Shown piece by piece: positions 7,529 to 13,906 of a stretch of DNA of 23,608 nt. The translations under genes and the position numbers were made by a program. Where the stretch lies: contig CAZKXX010000061.1 of the NCBI GenBank assembly GCA_964556705.1, positions 1 to 23,608 on the forward strand, written 5' to 3'. Each line of letters starts with the position of its first letter. Within the stretch, counting starts at the first letter, position 1. The notes under the pieces are model-generated. The model was not told where the DNA came from and made no database searches. It saw only the letters and a list, made by a program, of their open reading frames with translations. Origin of the DNA: CAZKXX01 sp964556705. Lineage in GTDB: Bacteria > Acidobacteriota > Terriglobia > UBA7540.

Positions 7529-7954
7529 ATGGGAATTGTTGTCGGCAAGAAGGGCGGGGTGATGGCCGAGATGAACGTCATCCCCCTGATTGACATTCTG
7601 CTCGTGCTGATCATCATCTTCATGGTGATCACGCCGCTGACTCCCCGGGGGCTGGACGCGCTGGTTCCTCAGCCCAATCCGGACGCCCGGCCGAACGAAG
7701 AGGTCATCAGCCGGACGATTGTGGTTTCGATCGACGCTGAGCGTCGGGTCAAGATCAATCAGGACGATACAGACCTCCGGGTGCTCGGCCAGCGGCTGGA
7801 AGACATCTTCAAGACACGCAGCGAGCGAGTCATGTTCGTGAAGGGCGATTCGACGCTTCCCTTCGGCGAGGTGGCGCAGATCATCGACATCGCCAAGGGC
7901 GCGGGCATCGACAAGATCGGCCTGATTACGAAAGAACTCGAAGCAGGCAATTAA
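7529..7954 (+). CDS. exbD: ExbD/TolR-family protein, second copy
   Basis: The protein has 141 residues with the same plan as the preceding gene but a clearly different sequence. The membrane helix NVIPLIDILLVLIIIFMVITP carries the channel aspartate at residue 22. The periplasmic domain ends in VMFVKGDSTLPFGEVAQIIDIAKGAGIDKIGLITKELE. GAGGAGG lies about 9 bases before the ATG. Paired exbD genes behind tonB-exbB are a known arrangement in several phyla. Which copy pairs with TonB for import and which, if either, does another job cannot be read from sequence. Confidence 0.94.
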   Translation: MGIVVGKKGGVMAEMNVIPLIDILLVLIIIFMVITPLTPRGLDALVPQPNPDARPNEEVISRTIVVSIDAERRVKINQDDTDLRVLGQRLEDIFKTRSERVMFVKGDSTLPFGEVAQIIDIAKGAGIDKIGLITKELEAGN

Positions 7955-7985
7955 CCGCTCGCGGACGGTTCAACGGAGGGGTTCC

Positions 7986-8801
7986 ATGAAAGCGCACAAG
8001 CTCGGTCTGCTTGGCGTGGTCCTGGCCCTGGCGGTTTCGGCCGCCGGGTGCAACAAGCTCAAGGCGCGCGACCAGCTCAACAAAGGGGTGGCGGCTTTCC
8101 GCAACGCTCAGTTCCAGACGTCCATCGAACATTTCAAGACAGCCGCTGAACTCGATCCCACGCTGCTGAACGCCCGCCTCTACCTGGCCACTGCTTACGC
8201 CCAGCAATACATTCCGGGCGGCGAATCGGAAGAGAACAAGAAAATCGGCATGCAGGCGATTGAAGCCTTCGAAGACGTGCTGAAGATGGACCCCAACAAC
8301 GAGACGGCCTTCGCCAGCATCGCGCAGATTTATTACAACATGAGGGAGTTCGAGAAGGCCAAGGAGTACCAGCGCCGCCGGCTTCAAGTGGAACCGAACA
8401 ATCCGGAACCCTATTACTGGATCGGGGTCATCAACTGGGCCACGGCTTACCCGCGCGCCCAGCAGGTTCGGAAGGACTTGAACATCGCCCTCCCGCCCGA
8501 CCCGACCAAGCCGGGCATCCTGCCGGCCATTCCGGAGAAGGCCCGAGTGGAATTGGAGGAGCAGAACGCCCCGATCGTTGAGGAAGGCATTGAGGCGATC
8601 CAGAAGGCGCTCGATTTGAAACCGAACGACACGGATGCGATGACCTATCTGAACCTCCTCTTGCGGCAGAAATCCGAGTACACGAAAGACCCGGCGGAGC
8701 GCGCAGACCTGTTGAAGCAGGCTGATGCGTGGGTCGAGAAGGCGCTGGCCATCCGGAAAGGCGGGGCGCCGGCAGCCCCAGCCACCGGAGGGGGCCAGTA
8801 G
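7986..8801 (+). CDS. TPR-repeat lipoprotein at the end of the ton operon
   Basis: The protein has 271 residues with a lipoprotein signal peptide (MKAHKLGLLGVVLALAVSAAGC, lipobox A-A-G-C, lipidated Cys22). Tetratricopeptide repeats follow: ARDQLNKGVAAFRNAQFQTSIEHFKTAAELDP, then a further repeat ending FEDVLKMDPNNETAF, then IYYNMREFEKAKEYQRRRLQVEPNNPEPY, and a later IEAIQKALDLKPNDTDAM. The tail is Ala/Pro/Gly-rich. GGAGGGG lies just before the ATG, and the gene starts 31 bases after exbD, so it belongs to the same operon. TPR lipoproteins beside Ton/Tol genes are thought to act as envelope scaffolds, but the partner here is unknown. A terminator follows. Confidence 0.9.
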   Translation: MKAHKLGLLGVVLALAVSAAGCNKLKARDQLNKGVAAFRNAQFQTSIEHFKTAAELDPTLLNARLYLATAYAQQYIPGGESEENKKIGMQAIEAFEDVLKMDPNNETAFASIAQIYYNMREFEKAKEYQRRRLQVEPNNPEPYYWIGVINWATAYPRAQQVRKDLNIALPPDPTKPGILPAIPEKARVELEEQNAPIVEEGIEAIQKALDLKPNDTDAMTYLNLLLRQKSEYTKDPAERADLLKQADAWVEKALAIRKGGAPAAPATGGGQ

Positions 8802-8830
8802 TTTCGCGAAACCCTCTCGAGAGAAAAATG

Positions 8831-8865
8831 AACGCCCTGCCTGAAAAGGCAGGGCGTTTTTGTTT
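8831..8865. terminator. Strong intrinsic terminator, probably bidirectional
   Basis: AACGCCCTGCCT-GAAA-AGGCAGGGCGTT is a perfect 12-bp stem with a GAAA loop, followed by TTTTTGTTTT. It ends the ton operon. Its left flank has an A-run (GAGAAAAATG), which gives a U-run on the other strand, so it can also end the converging minus-strand gene that stops at 8935. Confidence 0.92.
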
Positions 8866-8934
8866 TCAGGCGAGCGAACTTCAGGGCAGCCTGTGAGATC
8901 CCGCTGCTGCTCGGCCGGCGGGGCTCGTCCGACC

Positions 8935-9933
8935 TTAGAAGGCCTGTCTCCGCTCGGCCTCGGCCGCGCGGAAGGCCGCGAGGTTTCCGGAATCAATCAC
9001 CGCCGTGCCCGTATCCACCCGCGTCGGAAGAGGCGAAGCGGGCGCGGTCCGCCAGTCTTTGAACTCATGCACGATGTTGTGGTGGAGATCGTCGAGGAAA
9101 CGCAGGCCGTAGAAGCTCATCGTATAGACTTTCTGCGCGATGGTGGCCGTGATGTAGCCGCGTTCGATCCAGTCCAGCGTTTCGGGGTTACGGTCCATGG
9201 CGATAATCACCGCCTGACCGCGGCGGTCGAGCCGGTGGAGCGCTTCGGCGGCGCCCGGTCCGCCCGACGCCTCGAGTGCCAGGATTCCATCTACCTTCTG
9301 TCCTGCCTCCAGCATTTCCGAGACCGCGTCGTTGGCCAGGCGCGGATCGCCTTTGTCGTCCACGGTGCGGATGATCTTGAGATTCGGATATCGCTGGAAC
9401 ACTTCCTTGACGCCCCGCTCCCGCTCATCCAGATTCAACTGTCCGGGGACGGTGATGACGACGACGTTCCCCTGGCCTTTCAACGCTTCGGCCATGCGAC
9501 GGCCGCTCTCCATGCCCGCGCCGTAGTTGTCGGTGCCGATGAAGAGAATGCGTTTGGAATTCGGCGCGTCGGAGTCCACACAGAGGACGGGAATGCCGGC
9601 CTCGATGGCCGCGTCGATCTCCTTGGTGAACATTTCCGCCCGCGCCGGCGACACCAGGATGCCGCTGGGCCGGGCGGCCACGGCTTTCCGGAACGCCTCG
9701 AGCTGTTCTTCGGGCGAATAGGTGGACGGACCGGTGAACTCGACCTTGACTCCCAGCACGCGCCCCGCGTCCTCAAATCCGGCGCGCGCTTCTTTCCAGT
9801 AGGGCAGCTCGACGTTGCTGGCGACGAAGAAGTATCGCTCCGTCTCTTCATGGAACGCCTTCTGGCAGGACGCAAGGCCCACGGCGCAGAGCACGGCGAG
9901 GATGGAAGCGACTTTGGATTCTGTGGGTCTCAT
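8935..9933 (-). CDS. Sugar ABC-type substrate-binding lipoprotein (RbsB-like), orphan
   Basis: The protein has 332 residues from the ATG at 9933, which is preceded by GGGAGGAG. An upstream start at 9984 would bury the signal peptide. The N-terminus MRPTESKVASILAVLCAVGLASC is a lipoprotein signal with lipobox L-A-S-C. The rest is a periplasmic-binding-protein type 1 fold of the sugar family. YFFVASNVELPYWKEARAGFEDAG opens lobe one, followed by GILVSPARAEMFTKEIDAAIEAGIPVLCVDSDAP, IGTDNYGAGMESGRRMAEAL, VDGILALEASGGPGAAEAL and GYITATIAQKVYTMSFYGLRFL. Family members bind sugars or autoinducer-like ligands for ABC import or for sensing. No permease or ATPase gene is adjacent, so its partner is elsewhere or it serves a sensor. 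The ligand is unknown. Confidence 0.9.
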   Translation of the reverse strand: MRPTESKVASILAVLCAVGLASCQKAFHEETERYFFVASNVELPYWKEARAGFEDAGRVLGVKVEFTGPSTYSPEEQLEAFRKAVAARPSGILVSPARAEMFTKEIDAAIEAGIPVLCVDSDAPNSKRILFIGTDNYGAGMESGRRMAEALKGQGNVVVITVPGQLNLDERERGVKEVFQRYPNLKIIRTVDDKGDPRLANDAVSEMLEAGQKVDGILALEASGGPGAAEALHRLDRRGQAVIIAMDRNPETLDWIERGYITATIAQKVYTMSFYGLRFLDDLHHNIVHEFKDWRTAPASPLPTRVDTGTAVIDSGNLAAFRAAEAERRQAF

Positions 9934-10112
9934 GACTCCTCCCTGACCGGAACCTGCGAAAATCCCCGCAGCCTTCCCGATCAAGTCAAGAAAATGACTG
10001 TTTCCAATCGGCGGACGGACAGGGAGCTTACCACAAAATTCCCGCCTCGGAACTTCAAGCTTGCGGGCGGCGCCTCCCTCGACCTTCCTTCCTCTTGGGA
10101 GTCAAGGTGCGC

Positions 10113-10118
10113 TAGAAT
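10113..10118 (+). promoter_or_regulatory. Probable -10 element TAGAAT for the cytochrome P460 gene
   Basis: The 262-base divergent gap 9934-10195 contains TAGAATG, the -10 form shared with other genes in this window. The hexamer 18 bases upstream (TTCCTC) is a poor -35. The predicted leader is about 70 bases and contains a small GCCTG/CAGGC hairpin near 10151-10171. No gene was recognised in the gap. Confidence 0.45.
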
Positions 10119-10195
10119 GCTGGCGCGGATCATTTCCATTCTCGATCCCCGCCTGCGAAGTGCACAGGCGGAATCCTTTGCCAGGAGGAAAACCC

Positions 10196-10693
10196 ATGCG
10201 GCCTCGGGTCATGTTGGGCTGTCTTCTCCTCGGGATGGTTGGGGCGGGCCTCGGCATTCTGTACGGACAGGCTCAGAAGAGCGCGGCAATCTCGTATCCC
10301 ACGGGCTATCGGGGCTGGAATCACGTCAAGACGATGGTGATCTTCAGCAAAGAGCATAAGTTGTTCGATCAGTTCGGCGGACTGCACAACGTGTATGTCA
10401 ACGATGCCGGACTGAAATCGCTCCAGGAGGGTCGTGCGTATCCCGACGGCACGGTCTTCGTCTTTGACCTTCACGACATCCGGACGTTCCAAGGCGCCAT
10501 CGAGACGCGCGACCGGAAGTTTATCGGCGTCATGCGCAAGAACGCCAAGGCCTATCCCCAGACCGGCGGATGGGGCTTTGAGGTTTTCAAAGGCTACGAA
10601 CAGGCTGGGTCGCTGACGGATATGAAGTCCTGCTTCGATTGCCACGCCCAGCGCAAGGCGGCCGACTTCGTGTTTTCGACGTGGATGCCCTGA
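10196..10693 (+). CDS. Cytochrome P460-family haem protein
   Basis: The protein has 165 residues from the ATG at 10196, with AGGAGG 7 bases upstream. The longer upstream frame lacks a ribosome site and would hide the leader. Residues 1-25 (MRPRVMLGCLLLGMVGAGLGILYG) form a signal peptide or membrane anchor, so the domain is periplasmic. The body has the P460 pattern: YPTGYRGWNHVKTMVIF, LHNVYVNDAGLKSL, AYPDGTVFVFDLHDI, then GWGFEVFKGYE and SCFDCH. The c-type haem site C146-x-x-C149-H150 lies near the C-terminus. Characterised relatives oxidise hydroxylamine or detoxify nitrogen oxides, but many family members have no known substrate. No ammonia- or hydroxylamine-oxidation genes are nearby. Confidence 0.88.
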   Translation: MRPRVMLGCLLLGMVGAGLGILYGQAQKSAAISYPTGYRGWNHVKTMVIFSKEHKLFDQFGGLHNVYVNDAGLKSLQEGRAYPDGTVFVFDLHDIRTFQGAIETRDRKFIGVMRKNAKAYPQTGGWGFEVFKGYEQAGSLTDMKSCFDCHAQRKAADFVFSTWMP

Positions 10694-10784
10694 AGCGCCC
10701 GAAGAGGCGCGACGTGAGCCGGGACGAAGACCTCAGAGCAGGGGCGGCGAAGGATGCTGCGGGCCTGTTGGGGGGAGCCTTTGC

Positions 10785-10814
10785 TTGAACGCCGCAGGCG
10801 CGCTGCCCTAGAAT
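10785..10814 (+). promoter_or_regulatory. Promoter of rel (TTGAAC, 18 bp, TAGAAT)
   Basis: The -35 TTGAAC (10785-10790) and the -10 TAGAAT (10809-10814) are separated by 18 bases. A start of transcription about 7 bases further (near 10821) lies downstream of the ATG at 10813 and just before the ATG at 10828. The transcript would be nearly leaderless and the first ATG could not be used from it. Confidence 0.65.
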
Positions 10815-10827
10815 GAATTTCAAGCCT

Positions 10828-12972
10828 ATGGTGCAGTTTGAGGATCTCGTCCAGAAGGTGCAGGCGTACCGTCCCGGGGAAGACCTGAGCCTCCTGCGCA
10901 AAGCGTACGAATTCAGCGCCGCGGAGCATCGCAGCCAGACGCGGCTGTCGGGCGAGCCGTTTGTCTCTCACCCGCTCGAGGTGGCGAGCGTTCTGGCCGA
11001 CATGCGCCTGGATCTTGTGTGCCTGGCGGCCGGGATGCTCCACGACGTGGTCGAAGACACGGCGACGACGACGGACCGCCTGCGCGAAGAGTTCGGCCTG
11101 GAAGTGGCGCGAATCGTCGAGGGCGTCACCAAGATCAGCCGCATCGAATTCCTTCGGCCCGAGGACCGGCAGGCCGAAAACCTCCGAAAAATGGTCCTGG
11201 CGATGGTGGACGACATCCGCGTCGTCCTCGTCAAGCTCGCCGATCGCCTCCACAACATGCGGACGCTCGACCACCTTTCGCCCGAAAAGCGCGAAAAAAT
11301 CTCGCGCGAGACAATGGAAATCTACGCGCCCATCGCCCACCGCCTCGGCATGGGGAAGGTGCGCGGCGAACTGGAGGACCTGGCCTTCCGCCACCTCGAG
11401 CCCGAGGCGTTCGAGGAGGTCAAGCGCGCCGTCGAGAGCCGCCGGAAGGTGAGCGAAGAATTCCTGCACGAAGTCCGTGGGATGGTCGAAGCCAAGATGA
11501 AAGAGGCCGGTATTCCGGCGCGCATCGAAGGCCGGATCAAGCGCCTCTACTCGATCTGGCACAAGCTGAAGCGCCAGCACATCACCGTGGACCAGGTTTA
11601 TGACCTCCTCGCCATCCGCATCGTCACCGACACGGTGAAGAACTGCTACGCGGCGCTGGGAATCATCCACAACACCTGGCGGCCGGTGCCGGGACGCATC
11701 AAAGACTTCATCGCCATCCCGCGCCCCAACCTCTACCAGTCGCTGCACACTTCGGTCATCGGCCCGCACGGCCAGCCCTTCGAGGTGCAGATCCGCACCG
11801 AGGAGATGCACCGCGTGGCCGAAGAGGGCATCGCCGCGCACTGGAAGTATAAGGACGGGCGGCCGCTCGCCGAGCAGGACGAGGAGCGCTTCGCCTGGCT
11901 GCGCCAGCTCGTCGAGTGGCAGCAGGAAATGCGCGACCCGAGCGAATTTCTCTCCACGCTCAAGATTGACCTCTATCCGGAGGAGGTTTACACCTTCACG
12001 CCCAAGGGAAAGGTCATCGTCCTGCCGCGGGACGCGACGCCCATCGACTTCGCTTACGCGATCCACACCGAAGTCGGGCACCACTGTGTGGGGGCGAAGG
12101 TGAACGGGCGCATCGTGCCGCTGAAATCGCGGCTGCGGAACGGGGACATCGTCGAGATTCTGACGCAGCCGAGCCAGACGCCCTCGCGCGACTGGCTGGC
12201 CCTGGTCAAGACCTCGCGCGCGCGCAACAAAATCAAACACTGGATCAACGTCGAACAACGCCGCCGCGCCGTTGAAATCGGCCGCAAGCTGCTCGAAAAA
12301 GAAGCGCGCAAGTACAACGCGGTCCTGAAGAAGATTCCGGAAGATGACTGGCTGAAAGTGGCGCGCGAGTACGGCTGCACGCAGGCCGACGACCTCTACG
12401 CCGGCCTCGGCTACGGCAAGTTCGCGGCGCGCCAGGTGCTCGCCAAACTCGCTCCCGCCCTTCCGATCGAGACCGAACAGCAGCGCGTGACGGGCGGCCA
12501 GAAGCGCGCCATGGGCCTGGCGCGCGACCTCGCCATCCAGGTTCACGGCTACGACGACCTGATGGTCTATCGCGCCAAGTGCTGCAACCCCATCCGCGGC
12601 GAACCCATCACCGGCTACATCACCCGCGGCAAGGGCATCGCCGTGCACTCCCGGGACTGCCCGAACGTCCAGAACCTGATGTACGACTCCGACCGCCGCA
12701 TCGAAGTCGCCTGGGCGGGACCCAAGTACAGCCTCTATCCGGTGAAACTGACTCTGTTGACCGAAGACCGCACCGGCATGCTCGCCGACGTCACCTCCGT
12801 CATCAGCGGGACGCAGTCGAACATCCAGAACATCGAGGCGCGCACCGGCGACAATCGCGCCACGATCGACGTCACGCTCGATATCGTGGATGTCGCGCAC
12901 CTGGAGAAAATCGTCTCTTCGCTCCGCAAAATCGAAGGCGTGTACCAGGTCGAGCGGGTGATGCATTCCTGA
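10828..12972 (+). CDS. rel: Bifunctional (p)ppGpp synthetase/hydrolase (Rel/SpoT)
   Basis: Rel makes and degrades the stringent-response alarmone (p)ppGpp on or near ribosomes. The protein has 714 residues from the ATG at 10828; the ATG at 10813 adds five residues and lies inside the promoter. MVQFEDLVQKV matches the usual family N-terminus. The HD hydrolase domain (about 25-170) has FVSHPLEVA and LHDVVEDT (His72-Asp73, Glu76-Asp77), so hydrolase activity should be intact. The synthetase domain (about 230-350) has YDLLAIRIVTDTVKNCYAAL and GRIKDFIAIPRPNLYQSLH. A TGS domain (about 387-446, VYTFTPKGKVIVLPRDATPI) follows. Next are a zinc-finger region with CCNPIRGEPI and HSRDC, and a C-terminal ACT domain (about 636-714). 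This is the full long-Rel domain order. Confidence 0.97.
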   Translation: MVQFEDLVQKVQAYRPGEDLSLLRKAYEFSAAEHRSQTRLSGEPFVSHPLEVASVLADMRLDLVCLAAGMLHDVVEDTATTTDRLREEFGLEVARIVEGVTKISRIEFLRPEDRQAENLRKMVLAMVDDIRVVLVKLADRLHNMRTLDHLSPEKREKISRETMEIYAPIAHRLGMGKVRGELEDLAFRHLEPEAFEEVKRAVESRRKVSEEFLHEVRGMVEAKMKEAGIPARIEGRIKRLYSIWHKLKRQHITVDQVYDLLAIRIVTDTVKNCYAALGIIHNTWRPVPGRIKDFIAIPRPNLYQSLHTSVIGPHGQPFEVQIRTEEMHRVAEEGIAAHWKYKDGRPLAEQDEERFAWLRQLVEWQQEMRDPSEFLSTLKIDLYPEEVYTFTPKGKVIVLPRDATPIDFAYAIHTEVGHHCVGAKVNGRIVPLKSRLRNGDIVEILTQPSQTPSRDWLALVKTSRARNKIKHWINVEQRRRAVEIGRKLLEKEARKYNAVLKKIPEDDWLKVAREYGCTQADDLYAGLGYGKFAARQVLAKLAPALPIETEQQRVTGGQKRAMGLARDLAIQVHGYDDLMVYRAKCCNPIRGEPITGYITRGKGIAVHSRDCPNVQNLMYDSDRRIEVAWAGPKYSLYPVKLTLLTEDRTGMLADVTSVISGTQSNIQNIEARTGDNRATIDVTLDIVDVAHLEKIVSSLRKIEGVYQVERVMHS

Positions 12973-13072
12973 TTGTGGGTTGCAGGTTGTTGCTTGTGGG
13001 TTGTGCGTTCGTCATGGTCGTCTGCCCCGGACAGCCAACAAGGAACAACCAACGACCAACAAATCGCCTCAT
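12973..13072. repeat. Intergenic inverted-repeat element with GT-rich and AC-rich arms
   Basis: Directly after the rel stop lies a GT-rich arm, with TTGTGGGTTG present twice (12973-12982 and 12994-13003). A short GC core (about 13011-13031) and an AC-rich arm (about 13032-13064, CCAACAAGGAACAACCAACG and following) come next. The second arm is an imperfect reverse complement of the first. The element occupies most of the gap before ridA. Similar architecture is seen at 14985 and 20188. Confidence 0.6.
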
Positions 13073-13089
13073 TTCAAAGGAGCATTCCA

Positions 13090-13473
13090 GTGGGCAAACA
13101 GATCGTCACCACTACGCAGGCGCCTGCGGCCATCGGTCCATACTCTCAGGCGGTGCGCTCAGGAAATCTCGTGTTCGTCTCCGGGCAGATTCCGCTCGAC
13201 CCGGCGACGGGCCAATTGGTGGAGGGAGGAATCGAGCCGCAGGCCGAGCGTGTGCTCAAGAATCTCGCGGCGATTCTCGAAGCCGCCGGTTCGGGACTCG
13301 ACAGGGCGCTGAAGGTGACGGTCTATCTGCGCGATCTGGAGGATTTCGCAAGACTGAACGAAGTGTACGCCCGTTATTTTCCCGCGCAGCCGCCAGCTCG
13401 CGCGACCGTGGAAGTGCGCCGCCTGCCGCGCGACGTGGCGGTAGAAATGGATGTCATTGCGGAGGTTGGCTGA
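13090..13473 (+). CDS. ridA: RidA family enamine/imine deaminase
   Basis: RidA hydrolyses reactive 2-aminoacrylate and related enamines released by PLP enzymes, protecting the cell from their damage. The protein has 127 residues from the GTG at 13090, chosen because AAAGGAG lies 5 bases upstream and VGKQIVTTTQAPAAIGPYSQAV is the family N-terminus. A start at 12973 would translate the repeat element. Hallmarks are GPYSQAV, GNLVFVSGQIPLDPATG, the segment KVTVYLRDLEDFARLNEVY, and PPARATVEVRRLPRDVAVEMDVIA with the conserved substrate-binding arginine. Length is normal for the trimeric family. The stop codon lies in a hairpin. Confidence 0.94.
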   Translation: MGKQIVTTTQAPAAIGPYSQAVRSGNLVFVSGQIPLDPATGQLVEGGIEPQAERVLKNLAAILEAAGSGLDRALKVTVYLRDLEDFARLNEVYARYFPAQPPARATVEVRRLPRDVAVEMDVIAEVG

Positions 13474-13520
13474 AAGCCGCGAAAGGCCGGGGTTGAACGT
13501 GAAGGACGCCGCTTTCAGCC
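13468..13520. terminator. Hairpin spanning the ridA stop, between convergent genes
   Basis: GGCTGAAAGC (13468-13477) is the exact reverse complement of GCTTTCAGCC (13511-13520), with a 33-base loop. The ridA stop codon is inside the left arm. No U-run follows, so it is either a weak or factor-assisted terminator for ridA and rpmB, or a structured 3' end. Confidence 0.4.
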
Positions 13521-13582
13521 TCCAACTCCAGATTCTTGACAGTGGATTTTCAGGAGGTCGATCGCAAGGGGACGGACCGCTG

Positions 13583-13774
13583 CTATGCCGCTTTGATCAC
13601 CTTGCCGGCGCGGATGCACGCCGTGCAGACGCGCAGCGTCTTGTGGGTGCCGCCGACCAGGGCGCGGACGCGGCGAAGGTTGGGGTTCCATCGCCGCCGC
13701 GTCACGTTGTGCGCGTGGCTGACGCGGTTGCCGTAGCGCGGGCCTTTGCCGCAGATCTCGCAGGTGAAAGCCAT
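13583..13774 (-). CDS. rpmB: 50S ribosomal protein L28, zinc-ribbon form
   Basis: L28 is a small protein of the large ribosomal subunit. It has 63 residues, with MAFTCEICGKGPRYGNRVSHAHNVTRRRW followed by PNLRRVRALVGG and RVCTACIRAGKV. Two CxxC pairs (Cys5/Cys8 and Cys50/Cys53) are kept, so this is the zinc-binding variant. In species with two L28 genes, the cysteine-free paralogue is used under zinc starvation. AAAGGA lies 8 bases before the ATG. The gene stands alone, facing ridA, without the rpmG (L33) neighbour often seen. Confidence 0.96.
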   Translation of the reverse strand: MAFTCEICGKGPRYGNRVSHAHNVTRRRWNPNLRRVRALVGGTHKTLRVCTACIRAGKVIKAA

Positions 13775-13818
13775 CGAAAATCCTTTCTTGCAGGTCAGGT
13801 TGTGGCGAACAAACCTTT

Positions 13819-13847
13819 ATTTTAGCAGAAACTCAGGCTTCTGGCCA
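13819..13847 (-). promoter_or_regulatory. Probable rpmB promoter (TGGCCA, 17 bp, TAAAAT)
   Basis: On the minus strand TGGCCA (13847-13842) and TAAAAT (13824-13819) are 17 bases apart. The leader to the rpmB ATG at 13774 would be about 40 bases and includes the Shine-Dalgarno. The -10 is good, the -35 moderate. Confidence 0.5.
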
Positions 13848-13870
13848 TCCCTTCTCGAGCCAAACTGCCC

Positions 13871-13900
13871 GTGACGGCGCTGCGGAAACCGGGCTACAAT
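13871..13900 (+). promoter_or_regulatory. Promoter of the parvulin lipoprotein gene (GTGACG, 18 bp, TACAAT)
   Basis: GTGACG (13871-13876) and TACAAT (13895-13900) are 18 bases apart. The expected transcription start about 7 bases later falls on the ATG at 13907, which predicts a leaderless mRNA. The GTG at 13871, a possible start in the same frame, is then part of the -35. Confidence 0.6.
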
Positions 13901-13906
13901 GGCTGC

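Noticed and set aside
9960..9989. TTGACT on the minus strand upstream of the sugar-binding lipoprotein as a -35
   Set aside because: No acceptable -10 lies 16-19 bases downstream, so I do not call a promoter there.
8860..10359. A 499-codon open frame on the plus strand
   Set aside because: It mirrors the sugar-binding lipoprotein gene, then reads through the terminator-side and promoter gaps. It has no family motif and no ribosome site.
10594..12966. A 790-codon open frame on the minus strand
   Set aside because: It is antisense to rel, whose domains are unmistakable. The His/Arg/Asp-rich product is the usual reverse-frame shadow of high-G+C coding sequence.
12973..13089. N-terminal extension of ridA
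   Set aside because: It would translate the repeat element. The GTG at 13090 has a Shine-Dalgarno and gives the normal family length.
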